Source: Buchananella sp. 14KM1171 (lineage in GTDB: Bacteria; Actinomycetota; Actinomycetes; Actinomycetales; Actinomycetaceae). From it: a stretch of DNA of 64,000 nt. The notes beneath the pieces were generated by a model that ran no database searches, was not told the DNA's origin, and was given only the letters and a program-made list of their open reading frames with translations. Every line of letters begins with the position of its first letter. Position 1 is the stretch's first letter. Position numbers and translations under genes: made by a program. Positions 16,981 to 26,247 of this stretch are shown one piece after another. The stretch covers positions 558,001 to 622,000 of the forward strand of contig NZ_CP159981.1 of assembly GCF_041380365.1 (NCBI RefSeq). Reading direction: 5' to 3'.

Positions 16981-17745
16981 TTACAGCGCGATCACGGGGT
17001 TGGAGAAGGAACCGATCCCGGAGACCTCCACGTCCACGCGCTGCCCGGCCTTGACGCGGGCGGCCGGGGCGGGCGCGCCGCACAGCAGCACGTCCCCGGG
17101 CAGCAGGGTCATGACGGCAGAGACCTCCGCAACGACGCGGGCGGCGTCCCAGGCGGCGTCGGCCATCTTGGCCTCGCTGACCACCTGGCCGTCCACGTAG
17201 GTGCGCAGCACGGCCGCGGCCGGGTCGAACTCGTCGGCCAACGCGATCCACGGCCCGAGCGGGCAGGAGGTGTCCCAGCTCTTGGCGCGGGTCCACTGCC
17301 CGTCGGCGTCCTGGGCGGTGGCGCTGGTGAAGTCCGCAGCCGCCGTGTAGCCCAGGATCACGGCGGCCGCGTCGGCCTGCGCCACGTTCTTGCACAGCGA
17401 CTTGATCACCACAGCCAGGTGCGTCTCCACGTGCAGCTCGCCCGCCCACGCCGGCGGGTTTACCGGCACGTCGGGCCCGATCACGGCGGTGTTCGGCTTG
17501 GCGTACAGGAAGGGGGCGGCCGGGGCGGCAGCGTCGTCCACCGGGAAATTGCCGGCCACGCCGATCACCTTCGAGCGCGGGATCACGGGCGAGAGCAGGC
17601 GGACCTCGTCCACGCTGGTGATCTCACCGCGCGGCTTGGTGCCGCCGAAAAGGGGGTCGCCGTCCAGCACCACGATCCGGTCGGAGTCCGGCTCCAGCAC
17701 GCCGTAGGCGGGAACGTCTGCAAGGGAAAAACGAGCAATGCGCAT
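16981..17745 (-). CDS. Fumarylacetoacetate hydrolase (FAH) family protein
   Basis: The 254-residue product starts MRIARFSLADVPAYGVLEPD. KVIGVAGNF, FLYAKPNTAVIGPD and SWDTSCPLGPWIALADEFDP are FAH-superfamily landmarks, and the family acts on beta-diketo or oxaloacetate-like acids using a divalent metal. The metal-ligand motif that usually reads E-x-E-L-x-V-V reads ETHLAVV, so the second glutamate appears to be histidine. The third ligand region, GYTAAADFTSATAQD, keeps an Asp but lacks the usual preceding Asn. Activity may therefore differ from the typical hydrolase, isomerase or decarboxylase. Genes of this family often sit beside gltX in Actinobacteria; here they are about 3.4 kb apart. Confidence 0.85.
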   Translation of the reverse strand: MRIARFSLADVPAYGVLEPDSDRIVVLDGDPLFGGTKPRGEITSVDEVRLLSPVIPRSKVIGVAGNFPVDDAAAPAAPFLYAKPNTAVIGPDVPVNPPAWAGELHVETHLAVVIKSLCKNVAQADAAAVILGYTAAADFTSATAQDADGQWTRAKSWDTSCPLGPWIALADEFDPAAAVLRTYVDGQVVSEAKMADAAWDAARVVAEVSAVMTLLPGDVLLCGAPAPAARVKAGQRVDVEVSGIGSFSNPVIAL

Positions 17746-17820
17746 GGTATGAGGATACGGGCGGCGCGTTCATACCGACGCATGACCTGCAAACCGGCCG
17801 CGCCCATTTAGGCTCCCACC

Positions 17821-19437
17821 ATGACAGATTCGATTCCCGCCCCCGGCCCGGTCCCCCCACGGGCCGCCGCGCAGATTGGGACTTCCTTGGTGGACGACGC
17901 TGCCGCCCCCACCGCCCCGCCCACGCAGGCCGCCCTCCCGGTGGACCAGGCCGCCCTGCCAGCCCACGCTAATGCCCCGGAGAGCAAGTCGCCGTGGACG
18001 CAGAAACCGCGCCCGTGGTGGCCCCAGCTGCGCAAGGGCCCCTACCTGGGCGGCGCGGGCCGCGTGACCGGCCTGGACGCGGCGCGCGGAATCGCACTGC
18101 TGGGCATGGTCATCGCCCACGCCGGCGCCATCGACGCGGTGGGCAACACGCCACGCTGGCTGGGTTTTGCGCACGGGCGCGCCTCCATCCTCTTCGCGAT
18201 GGTGGCGGGCATCTCCCTGGCCATCATCACCGGCGGCACCAGGCCGCGCGAGGGCGAATACTTGCTGCGCGACCGCCTGCGGATCTTCACCCGCGCCGTG
18301 GTGCTGCTGGTGCTCGCCTCCGTGCTGGAGACCCTGGCCACCCCCATCGCCGTGATCCTGGGGGCCTACGCCCTCTGGTTCGTGCTCGCCCTGCCGTTCG
18401 TGCGGTGCAGCGTGCGCGCCCTCTTGGCCTGGGGGTTCTCGTTCGCCGCCCTTGGTAGCACCGCCATCTTCCTGGTCGAGGAGGCCTCGGTCAGGTTCGG
18501 CTACTATCCCGGCGGCTCGCCCGGCAACGGCTTCCTGTCCATGCTCTTCGTCTCCGTCTACCCGGCGGTGGTCTGGATGGGCTTCGTCCTGATCGGCATG
18601 GCGATCGGGCGCAGCGACCTGACCAAGCCCAGGGTGCTGCTGGCCTACGGCGTCAGCGGCCTGCTCCTGTTCGCCGCCTTCGCCGCCCCGTTCGTTGCCA
18701 AGGACGGCGTCAACCCGCTGCTGCGCATCGACGTCGACAACGGCATTGTTGACCCCTTCGGCAGCTACCCGGGCATCAGCGTCCCGATCCCGCCGCAGCC
18801 CTCGCCCGAGCCACTCGGGCCGGACATCCGGGGCCTGGCGGCCGCCACCACCCCGCCCCCCGGGCTCGAGGAGGGCGTGACCGGAAACGACATCACCGCC
18901 CCCAGCGACTTCATGTGCATGGAGGACGGCGAGCTCTACCCCTGCACCGGCGAGGAGTTCGGCCGGATCACCACCACCTGGACCGAGGAGGACTGGCGCT
19001 ACTACGACGGCCTGATGGGGCCGCAGGAGTTTGCCCCCGGGGAGGATTCTTCCTTCTGGCAGCGCTACGTCTCCCACGTCTTCACGATGGACCCCCACAC
19101 GGGTTCCCCGTTTGAGGCCCTTTCCTCCGGTGGTTTCGCCATGGCCGTGATCGCCGGGTGTGTGGCGATCGGGCGGCGCCTGAAGTACGCGCTGGCCCCG
19201 CTGGCCGCGGTCGGCTCCATGTCCCTGACCGCCTACACCATCCACGTGGTAACCACGGCGGTGCTCACCAGCACTGGCTACAACAGCTCCAACGCGCCCC
19301 TGATCTGGCAGGCGGTCGGCCTGAGCGTATTCGCGCTGGTCTGGGCGTGGTTCTTCCAGCGCGGGCCGCTGGAGCAGGCCATGGCCTCCTGGGCCGATCG
19401 CGGCTCCTCGCTGCCGCGCAGCCGCGGCCGGGACTAG
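17821..19437 (+). CDS. Polytopic membrane protein, DUF1624/DUF418 (HGSNAT-like acyltransferase) family
   Basis: The 538-residue product has an approximately 75-residue Ala/Pro-rich cytosolic leader, then RVTGLDAARGIALLGMVIAH, the typical first membrane helix of heparan-alpha-glucosaminide N-acetyltransferase-like and DUF418 proteins, with its conserved Arg-Gly and His. About ten hydrophobic segments follow. A soluble, acidic insertion of roughly 110 residues (about 310-420, with two cysteines in DFMCMEDGELYPCTG) interrupts them, and the last helices include SLTAYTIHVVTTAVL. By family it may move an acyl group across the membrane onto a sugar or polymer; this is not shown here. It is divergent from the FAH gene and ends at a bidirectional terminator. 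Confidence 0.75.
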   Translation: MTDSIPAPGPVPPRAAAQIGTSLVDDAAAPTAPPTQAALPVDQAALPAHANAPESKSPWTQKPRPWWPQLRKGPYLGGAGRVTGLDAARGIALLGMVIAHAGAIDAVGNTPRWLGFAHGRASILFAMVAGISLAIITGGTRPREGEYLLRDRLRIFTRAVVLLVLASVLETLATPIAVILGAYALWFVLALPFVRCSVRALLAWGFSFAALGSTAIFLVEEASVRFGYYPGGSPGNGFLSMLFVSVYPAVVWMGFVLIGMAIGRSDLTKPRVLLAYGVSGLLLFAAFAAPFVAKDGVNPLLRIDVDNGIVDPFGSYPGISVPIPPQPSPEPLGPDIRGLAAATTPPPGLEEGVTGNDITAPSDFMCMEDGELYPCTGEEFGRITTTWTEEDWRYYDGLMGPQEFAPGEDSSFWQRYVSHVFTMDPHTGSPFEALSSGGFAMAVIAGCVAIGRRLKYALAPLAAVGSMSLTAYTIHVVTTAVLTSTGYNSSNAPLIWQAVGLSVFALVWAWFFQRGPLEQAMASWADRGSSLPRSRGRD

Positions 19438-19455
19438 CCGCGCTGCCAAAACGGG

Positions 19456-19495
19456 GGAAGTCCCGGGACATCGCCGTAGATGTCCCGGGACTTCC
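19456..19495. terminator. Bidirectional terminator between convergent genes
   Basis: A perfect 17-bp stem (GGAAGTCCCGGGACATC / GATGTCCCGGGACTTCC) has a 6-base loop. It lies between the DUF1624-like gene and the alanine symporter gene. Confidence 0.8.
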
Positions 19496-19530
19496 TAGTT
19501 CCGCGCCCCGGTTGGCGGGGCCGGGTGGGT

Positions 19531-20985
19531 CTATTCCTTCTCGGCGTGGGTCACCCAGGCGTCGGTGGGCAGCAGGCGGGGCAGGCTCTCGCGGGCGGCC
19601 TCGTCGAACACCGGCTCCTCGATTCCCCGGGCACGCTGGGCGCGGTAGTTGCGCACCACGGCCAGCACCCAGGGGGAGAGCACGATGATGGTGAGCAGGT
19701 TGAGGATGCCGAGCAGGCCCAGGGCCACGTCGCTCATGGCCCACACGGTCTTCAGGCTGAACACGGTGCCCAGGCCGGCGGCGGCGGTGACGATCACGCC
19801 GTTGACCACGTGCAGGTCGCGCTTGCGGGAGAGGAAGTCGATGTTGACCTGGGAGTAGGAGTAGATGCCCAGCAGCGTGGAGTAGGCGAAGATCAGGATG
19901 ATGATCGCCATCGGGGTGGCGGTCCAGGCGCCCAGACCGGCCCCGATCGCCTCCTGGGTGAGCACCGCGCCCCGGGAGGCCAGGTCCACGCCGGGGGCGT
20001 AGATCTCCGGGCCCGCCAACAGGATGGCGATGCCGGTGGTGGTGCACACCAGGATCGTGTCGATGAAGACACCCAGGGACTGGATAAGGCCCTGGCTGAC
20101 CGGGTGGGCCACGGTGGCGGTGCCGGCCGCGTTGGCGGCCGTGCCCAGACCGGCCTCGTTGCTGAACACGCCGCGGCGGGCGCCGTTGAGGACGGTGGCG
20201 AGCACGCCGCCGGCGATGCCGCCCAGGGCCGGGTCCAGCCCGAAGGCGCCCCGGAAGATGTCAGAGAACACGCCCGGGACGGCGGTGATGTTGAGGGCCA
20301 CGATCACGGCCACGGCGATCATGTAGACCACTGCCATGGCGGGGGCCAGCCACTCGGTGACGCGGGCAACGGACTTCACGCCGCCGATCACCACGGGCGC
20401 CACCAGCACCATCAGGCCGATGCCGGTGGCCCACATGGGCACGCCGTGGGTGGCGGAGAAGATCTCTGCCACCGTGTTGGCCTGCACCATGGTGACGCAC
20501 AGGCCCACGGCGAAGATGAACAGGGACGCGAACACGCCACCTAGTGCCTTCGAGCCCAGGCCGTGCTCCATGTAGTAGGCCGGGCCGCCCCGGTAGGAGC
20601 CGTCGCGGTGGCGCACCTTGAACACCTGCGCCAGGGCGGACTCCGCCAGGGAGGTGGCCATGCCCAGCAGCGCCACCATCCACATCCAGAACAGCGCGCC
20701 CGGGCCGCCGTAGACCAGCGCGAGGGCCACGCCGGCGATGTTGCCGATGCCGACGCGGGAGGCGATGCCGACCGCGAAGGCCTGGAAGGAGGAGATGCCG
20801 TGGGAGGCGCGCCTGCTTCGCATCAGCGCGCGCAGAGCGTCGGGCATTAAGGTGAACTGGCCGCCGCGCATCAGGACGGTGAAGAAGATGCCCACCAGCA
20901 CCAGTAGTCCCACCAGCACATAGCCGTACAGGTAGTCGTTGATGGCGCCCAGGACTGCGGTGAGGCCGCTGTTTTCCGCTTCCAT
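19531..20985 (-). CDS. Alanine/glycine:cation symporter (AGCS family)
   Basis: The 484-residue membrane protein starts MEAENSGLTAVLGAINDYLY. The AGCS signature is clear: SSFQAFAVGIASRVGIGNIAGVALAL, then GGPGALFWMWMVALLGMATSLAESALAQ, RGGPAYYME and SNEAGLGTAANAAG. About ten to eleven helices are expected. The family takes up alanine or glycine with Na+ across the cytoplasmic membrane. Length is normal and all signature glycines are present. It is transcribed divergently from the helicase gene. Confidence 0.92.
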   Translation of the reverse strand: MEAENSGLTAVLGAINDYLYGYVLVGLLVLVGIFFTVLMRGGQFTLMPDALRALMRSRRASHGISSFQAFAVGIASRVGIGNIAGVALALVYGGPGALFWMWMVALLGMATSLAESALAQVFKVRHRDGSYRGGPAYYMEHGLGSKALGGVFASLFIFAVGLCVTMVQANTVAEIFSATHGVPMWATGIGLMVLVAPVVIGGVKSVARVTEWLAPAMAVVYMIAVAVIVALNITAVPGVFSDIFRGAFGLDPALGGIAGGVLATVLNGARRGVFSNEAGLGTAANAAGTATVAHPVSQGLIQSLGVFIDTILVCTTTGIAILLAGPEIYAPGVDLASRGAVLTQEAIGAGLGAWTATPMAIIILIFAYSTLLGIYSYSQVNIDFLSRKRDLHVVNGVIVTAAAGLGTVFSLKTVWAMSDVALGLLGILNLLTIIVLSPWVLAVVRNYRAQRARGIEEPVFDEAARESLPRLLPTDAWVTHAEKE

Positions 20986-21113
20986 GCTTGCTCCTAGAAG
21001 GGCCTTGCCCCGGCCTGCCTGCCCAGGGCGTGAGGGATAAGGGATTTTCTCCCCTTTTACCCGCTTTTGGGATGGGACGTTCAGCTAGTGAACGCTAATG
21101 GGAAAATGGTCTT

Positions 21114-23897
21114 ATGGCTGCGGCACTGAATGAATTGTTGGATGAGCTGATCGACCGGGCGGAGGCCGCCGGCGGGGACGACGCTGCCCAGCCGGCGCCC
21201 TCGACCGGGATGCTGGTAAGCGAAGAGGCGTTGGCCGATGCCTTTGCGAGCTGGGCCGCCTCCACCGGTCGCCCGCTCTACCCGCACCAGGAGGAGGCGT
21301 TCTTCGAGGTGCTGGCGGGCAGCCACGTCATCGCAGCCACACCTACTGGCTCCGGCAAGTCGCTTATCGCGGCCTCTACTCACCTCTACAGCCTGGCCCG
21401 CGACGACCGCACCTACTACACCGCCCCGCTGAAGGCGCTGGTGAGTGAGAAGTTCTTCGAGCTGGTCAACCTGTTCGGGGCGGCGAACGTGGGCATGCTG
21501 ACCGGCGACACTGCGATCAACGCTGACGCCCCGATCATCTGCTGCACCGCAGAGATCTTGGCGTTGGCGGCGCTGCGCGAGGGCCCGCAGCTGGACGTGG
21601 GCACCGTGGTGATGGACGAGTTCCACTTCTACGCCGACCCGCAGCGCGGCTGGGCCTGGCAGGTGCCGCTGCTGTGCCTGCCGCAGGCTCAGTTCGTGCT
21701 GCTGAGCGCCACCCTGGGTGAGGTGGACTGGCTGCGCCAGGACCTGGAGCGGCGCACGGGCCGGCCCGTGGCGCTGGTGGAGGGGGCACAGCGGCCGGTC
21801 CCGCTGGAGTTCGAGTACTCGCTGGAGCCGATCCAGGACCTTTTGGAGCGGCTGGTGGGAACGGGCCGCTCCCCCGTCTACGTGGTGCACTTTTCCCAGA
21901 AGGAGGCGATGGAGCGTGCCCAGGCGCTCACCTCCATCCAGGTCACCAGCAAGGAGCAGCGGGCCAGGATCGCCGCCGAGCTGGAGGGCTACCGCTTCAA
22001 CACCGCCTTCGGTCGGGTGTTGTCCAAGCTCTTGCGCCTGGGGATCGGCGTGCACCACGCGGGCCTGCTGCCGCGCTACCGCCGCCTGGTGGAGCGCCTG
22101 ACCCAGCAGGGCCTGCTGCCGGTCATCTGCGGCACGGACACGCTGGGGGTGGGAATTAACGTGCCCATCCGCACGGTGGTCTTCACGGGCCTGACGAAGT
22201 TCGATGGGCAGTCCTCCCGCCACCTCACCGCCCGGGAGTTCCACCAGATCGCCGGGCGGGCCGGGCGCGCCGGCTTCGACACGGTGGGTTACGTGGTGGT
22301 CCAGGCTCCCGAGCACGTCATCGAAAACGCCAAGGCGCTGGCCAAGGCCGGGGACGATGAGAAGAAGCGCCGCAAGATCGTGCGCAAGAAGGCCCCAGAG
22401 GGATTCGTCAACTGGACGGACAAGACCTTCGAGCGGCTGCGGGATGCCGCCCCGGAGAAGTTGAGTTCCCAGCTGCAGATCACGGCGGCGATGATCCTGT
22501 CCGTGTTGCAGCGCAGGGGCGCCGACCCGGTGCGGGTGCTGGCGGAGCTGCTGACGGACAACCACGAGCCGCGCAGCGACCGCAACGAGCTGGTGCGCCA
22601 AGCGGTGCGGATCTACGCCTCCCTGCGCGATGGGCAGATCGTGCAGCACGTCTCGAGTGCGCAGGCGGCGGCCGATGGTCTGCCGCGCCTGCGCCTGGCG
22701 GCGGACCTGCCGGAGCGTTTCGCGTTGGATGCCCCGCTGGCGCCGTTCGCGCTGGCGGCCCTGGACCTGCTCAACCCGCAGAGCCCGGACTACGCCCTGG
22801 ACGTGATCAGCGTGTTCGAGGCGACTTTGGAGGACCCGCGCCCGGTGTTGTGGGCGCAGGAGAACGAGGAGAAGGGCCGGGTGGTGGCCGCCTTGAAGGC
22901 GGACGGGGTGGATTACGACGCGCGCATGGAGGCGTTGGAGGACGTCACCTGGCCGCGCCCACTGGCGGCTTTGCTTTCCCCTGCCTTTGAGATGTATCGC
23001 CGCACGCACCCGTGGGTGGGTGGCAATGAGCTGGCCCCGAAGTCGGTGGTGCGCCACATGATCGAGCACGCCATGACGTTCGCGGATCTGATTAGCCGCT
23101 ACGACTTGGCCCGCAGCGAGGGCGTGGTGTTGCGCTACTTGACGGACGCTTACCGGGCGCTGCGGCGCGGGGTGCCGCCGGAGGCGCGCACGCCCGAGTT
23201 GGATGCGATGGTGGCCTGGCTGGGCTCGCTGGTGCGGGCGGTGGATACCTCGCTACTGGACGAGTGGGTGGCGCTGGGGCTAGACGAGGATGGCGATGGT
23301 GAAACCGACCGGCTGCCGGGCGGCGAGCAGGCGCCGGCCGAGCTGCCGTTTGGCGCGGAGGCGGACGGTTTTGTGCGGCCATCGCGGGTGCCCGCCCGCG
23401 TGCGGGCAGCTGTGCGTACCGCCATGTTCAGGCGCGTGGAGTTCATGGCGCGCGACGATGTGGAGGGCTTGTCCCGTTACGAGGGCGGCACCGGGTGGAG
23501 CTTTGACCAGTGGGACCAGGCACTGGGCGCCTATTGGGAGGAACACGAGTGGATCGGCACGGACGCTGCGGCGCGCGGCGGGGACTTCGTTGAGATCGTC
23601 GAGCGGGTTGACGTTGAGGCGCTGCTAGCTGCCGGATTGGCAGACCTGGGTGGCGAGCGCCTGGAGCAACTGGCGGGCCCGGGGCGTTGGCTGGCAATCC
23701 AGACGCTGGATGATGAGGCCGGCGAGCGCGACTGGCGCCTGGTGGTGCTGGTGGACCTGGCAGAAACCGATCAGCGCGCCCGGGAGGCCTACGACGCCGG
23801 TTCTCTCGCCGCTGGCGGCACCGACAAAGCAGGAACCGCCCGGCCTCAGACTCGCCTGCCGCTCGCACTGGAGGCGGTTTACTTTGGACCGCGCTGA
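21114..23897 (+). CDS. DEAD/DEAH-box helicase with DUF3516 C-terminal region
   Basis: The 927-residue superfamily 2 helicase has Walker A ATPTGSGKS at about residue 75, a DEFH Walker B motif at about 166, LLSATLGEVDW (motif III) at about 197 and QIAGRAGRAGFD (motif VI) at about 378. The remaining 500 residues have the organisation of actinobacterial DUF3516 helicases (ending RLPLALEAVYFGPR), distantly related to the Ski2/Mtr4 RNA helicases. It is probably a cytosolic RNA-remodelling ATPase; its physiological substrate is unknown. Start is ATG 21114, giving MAAALNELLDELIDRAEAAG; the gene appears monocistronic. Confidence 0.9.
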   Translation: MAAALNELLDELIDRAEAAGGDDAAQPAPSTGMLVSEEALADAFASWAASTGRPLYPHQEEAFFEVLAGSHVIAATPTGSGKSLIAASTHLYSLARDDRTYYTAPLKALVSEKFFELVNLFGAANVGMLTGDTAINADAPIICCTAEILALAALREGPQLDVGTVVMDEFHFYADPQRGWAWQVPLLCLPQAQFVLLSATLGEVDWLRQDLERRTGRPVALVEGAQRPVPLEFEYSLEPIQDLLERLVGTGRSPVYVVHFSQKEAMERAQALTSIQVTSKEQRARIAAELEGYRFNTAFGRVLSKLLRLGIGVHHAGLLPRYRRLVERLTQQGLLPVICGTDTLGVGINVPIRTVVFTGLTKFDGQSSRHLTAREFHQIAGRAGRAGFDTVGYVVVQAPEHVIENAKALAKAGDDEKKRRKIVRKKAPEGFVNWTDKTFERLRDAAPEKLSSQLQITAAMILSVLQRRGADPVRVLAELLTDNHEPRSDRNELVRQAVRIYASLRDGQIVQHVSSAQAAADGLPRLRLAADLPERFALDAPLAPFALAALDLLNPQSPDYALDVISVFEATLEDPRPVLWAQENEEKGRVVAALKADGVDYDARMEALEDVTWPRPLAALLSPAFEMYRRTHPWVGGNELAPKSVVRHMIEHAMTFADLISRYDLARSEGVVLRYLTDAYRALRRGVPPEARTPELDAMVAWLGSLVRAVDTSLLDEWVALGLDEDGDGETDRLPGGEQAPAELPFGAEADGFVRPSRVPARVRAAVRTAMFRRVEFMARDDVEGLSRYEGGTGWSFDQWDQALGAYWEEHEWIGTDAAARGGDFVEIVERVDVEALLAAGLADLGGERLEQLAGPGRWLAIQTLDDEAGERDWRLVVLVDLAETDQRAREAYDAGSLAAGGTDKAGTARPQTRLPLALEAVYFGPR

Positions 23898-24009
23898 CTA
23901 GGACAGCTGGCTGGCAATTTCCTTCGTGGCCGACGTCCCACCCGCCGCCCCGTGAGCGCGGCCGCTGCGCGTTGCGCGGGCAGCGGTTTCGGCTCTGCCC
24001 GGGGCGGCA

Positions 24010-25062
24010 CTAGGAGCCCGCTGATTCCTTCCAGGCGGCCAAGATGGGGGCCAGGAGCGGATCTGCCGCCTCCTCAGCGGTGGGCTCGTCTAAGTCCACG
24101 CCGTCGTTGGGCCTGCCCAAGCTGACCACGATCGGACCGGGGAGTTGCAGGGCGCGTACCCGCGTGAAGACTGCCGGCAGGTCGGTGCCGTCCTTCACGG
24201 TGAGCGTGGTTCCATCCTCCCGGCGAGACACCAGGACCGAGTCGCCCAGCAGCTGGCTCAGCTCGGCCGCCTCCTGCCCGGTGGCCAGCTCCGCCCCCAG
24301 GCCCACCTGGCCCGCGTGGACCTCCCAGCCCTCCCCCAGGCGGTCGAGGGCCGCCCAGCCCTTTGCCGGGGAGTCGAAGAGCAGGAACCTGCCCCGGTAG
24401 TCCGTGGCGCCCAGCTCCCGGATCAGCGGAAAGTCGGCCACTCGGGCGACGTCGGGCAGCGCGTCCGCGAGGTGGCGGAAGGGCTCGGTGACCCAGCCCT
24501 CGGCTTCGGTCTGCGGGTCCCCGGCCACCAGCTCCGGGCTGGTGGTGACGTAGGCGGTGTAGACGCGCCCGTACTCCCGTTTGCCGTCCCGGTAGGAGGC
24601 GACCCCGAGGGGCAGCTGGCAGGCGTCGAAGCCGTCGCCGGTGGTGGCGATGATCCGTTCGGATGCGCCTGCGGGCAGGGCGGCCCGGGCCCGCTCCCAC
24701 TCCCCTGCTGAGGTGGCCTCCGTGACGTTCAGGCGGGAGTAGCCCCCGTCCTGGGGCCAGGACACGCACACCACTGTGGGCAGCCGCGTGGCGTTGGCCA
24801 AGATGTCCAGTGCCGCCGCGTAGCCCTCCTCGGCGTTGCGGGCCTCGACGCTGGCCAGGAAGCGCTCTGGGCCGGTCATGCCGGGACGAAACTGGTGCCG
24901 TGCGCCCGGGTAGTGGCGCTCCATCCACGCCCTGGCGGCGTCGGTGTCGTCGATGGCGCACCCGCCCAGGAAAGCGAGCGCCAGCGCGGAGAGTAGCGCG
25001 AGCGCCGCAGTCCTCCCGGTGGGGGCTGCGGCGCCGCGCTGTTTCCTTGGCACGGTAGCCAC
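24010..25062 (-). CDS. Putative lipoprotein co-transcribed with ilvE
   Basis: The 350-residue product has a basic N-terminus, a hydrophobic stretch ALALLSALALAF and lipobox LGGC (Cys near residue 35), so it should be exported and lipid-anchored. The mature part starts AIDDTDAARAWMERHYPG and has no recognised domain. The GTG start at 25060-25062 shares one base with the TAG stop of ilvE, indicating translational coupling at the end of the leuB-ilvE transcription unit. A role in amino acid metabolism is not evident from the protein, so the coupling may only reflect position. Confidence 0.72.
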   Translation of the reverse strand: MATVPRKQRGAAAPTGRTAALALLSALALAFLGGCAIDDTDAARAWMERHYPGARHQFRPGMTGPERFLASVEARNAEEGYAAALDILANATRLPTVVCVSWPQDGGYSRLNVTEATSAGEWERARAALPAGASERIIATTGDGFDACQLPLGVASYRDGKREYGRVYTAYVTTSPELVAGDPQTEAEGWVTEPFRHLADALPDVARVADFPLIRELGATDYRGRFLLFDSPAKGWAALDRLGEGWEVHAGQVGLGAELATGQEAAELSQLLGDSVLVSRREDGTTLTVKDGTDLPAVFTRVRALQLPGPIVVSLGRPNDGVDLDEPTAEEAADPLLAPILAAWKESAGS

Positions 25063-26201
25063 TAGGCGAGCCTGTAGAGCCAGCCGTGCCTGTCTGGCAG
25101 CTTGCCCAGCTGAATAGAGGTGAGCTCGTCGTAGATGGACTGGGTGACCGCACCGGGTTCGCCTGCACCGACTTGCTCGTCGAAGCCGCGCCCGGCCAGG
25201 CGCCCGATGGCGGTGACCACGGCGGCGGTGCCGCAGGCGAACATCTCGGTGACCTCGCCGCTGCGCAGGGCCTCCACCAGCCAGTCCAGGGCGATGTGCT
25301 CCTCGCGCACGTCCACGCCACGGTCGCGCAGCAGCTGGATGATGGAGTTGCGGGTGCAGCCCTCCAGGATCGTGCCGGTCAGGGCCGGGGTGCGCACCAC
25401 GCCGTCTCGGGCCACCACGAACACGTTCATGCCACCCAGTTCCTCCAGGTGCGTGTTGGTGGAGTCCAGGTAGCAGACCTGGTCAAAGCCGCGCTCGGCG
25501 GCCTCGAGCTGGGGCAGCAGCGAGGCGGCGTAGTTGCCGCTGGTCTTGGCCGCCCCGGTGCCGCCGACTGCGGCCCGGTGGTACTCGTCTGTCACCCAGA
25601 TGGACACGGGGTGGAATCCGCCCTTGAAGTAGGGACCGCACGGGGAGGCAATCAGGTCGTAGGTGACGGTCCTGGCGGCCCGCACCCCCAGGAAGGACTC
25701 CGAGGCGTACAGGAAGGGCCGCAGGTAGAGCGTGGAGCCCTCCTCGCTGGGCACCCACTCCACGTCGGCGCGCACCAGGTCCACCAGCGAGGCCAGGAAG
25801 TCCTCCACCGAAAGCTCCGGCAGGGCCAGGCGACGCGCGGAGGCGTTCAGGCGGGCGGCGTTCCAGGTGGGGCGGAAGGTCCACACGCTCCCATCGGCGT
25901 GCCGGTACGCCTTCAGGCCCTCGAATACCTCCTGGCCGTAGTGGAGCACGCTCGCGCCGGGGGCCATGGCCTTGGGGCCGTATGCCTCCAGGCGCCGCTC
26001 GCCCCAGCCGGAGTCCGCACGCCAGACCGCGCGGGCCATGTGGTCAGAGAAGACCTCACCGAAGCGCAGGTCCGCCATGAGGTGGTCGCGCTCGGCGGCC
26101 GGCTTGGTCTCCACCCCGACAACGACCGGGAAACGGCCCGAAACCTCGTCGGCGGCGGGCCCGCCCTGAGCTGCGATCTGCTCGATCGGCGTAAGCGTCA
26201 T
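25062..26201 (-). CDS. ilvE: Branched-chain amino acid aminotransferase
   Basis: The 379-residue fold-type IV PLP enzyme performs the last step of valine, leucine and isoleucine synthesis, passing the amino group of glutamate to the branched 2-oxoacid. ASVLHYGQEVFEGLKAYR, YLRPFLYASESFLGV and GAAKTSGNYAASLLPQ (with the cofactor Lys) are diagnostic, followed by LDSTNTHLEELGGMNVF. Start is ATG 26201. It is 46 bp downstream of leuB and overlaps the next lipoprotein by one base, so the three are likely one unit. Confidence 0.97.
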   Translation of the reverse strand: MTLTPIEQIAAQGGPAADEVSGRFPVVVGVETKPAAERDHLMADLRFGEVFSDHMARAVWRADSGWGERRLEAYGPKAMAPGASVLHYGQEVFEGLKAYRHADGSVWTFRPTWNAARLNASARRLALPELSVEDFLASLVDLVRADVEWVPSEEGSTLYLRPFLYASESFLGVRAARTVTYDLIASPCGPYFKGGFHPVSIWVTDEYHRAAVGGTGAAKTSGNYAASLLPQLEAAERGFDQVCYLDSTNTHLEELGGMNVFVVARDGVVRTPALTGTILEGCTRNSIIQLLRDRGVDVREEHIALDWLVEALRSGEVTEMFACGTAAVVTAIGRLAGRGFDEQVGAGEPGAVTQSIYDELTSIQLGKLPDRHGWLYRLA

Positions 26202-26247
26202 TCCAGTTCCTCCTGCTTTGGCAGTCCTAGCCTAGACCCGGCGCGCC

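Noticed and set aside
17770-19449. A 559-codon minus-strand open frame opposite the DUF1624-like gene
   Set aside because: Low-complexity Gly/Arg/His composition, typical of an antisense frame over a GC-rich gene with clear membrane helices.
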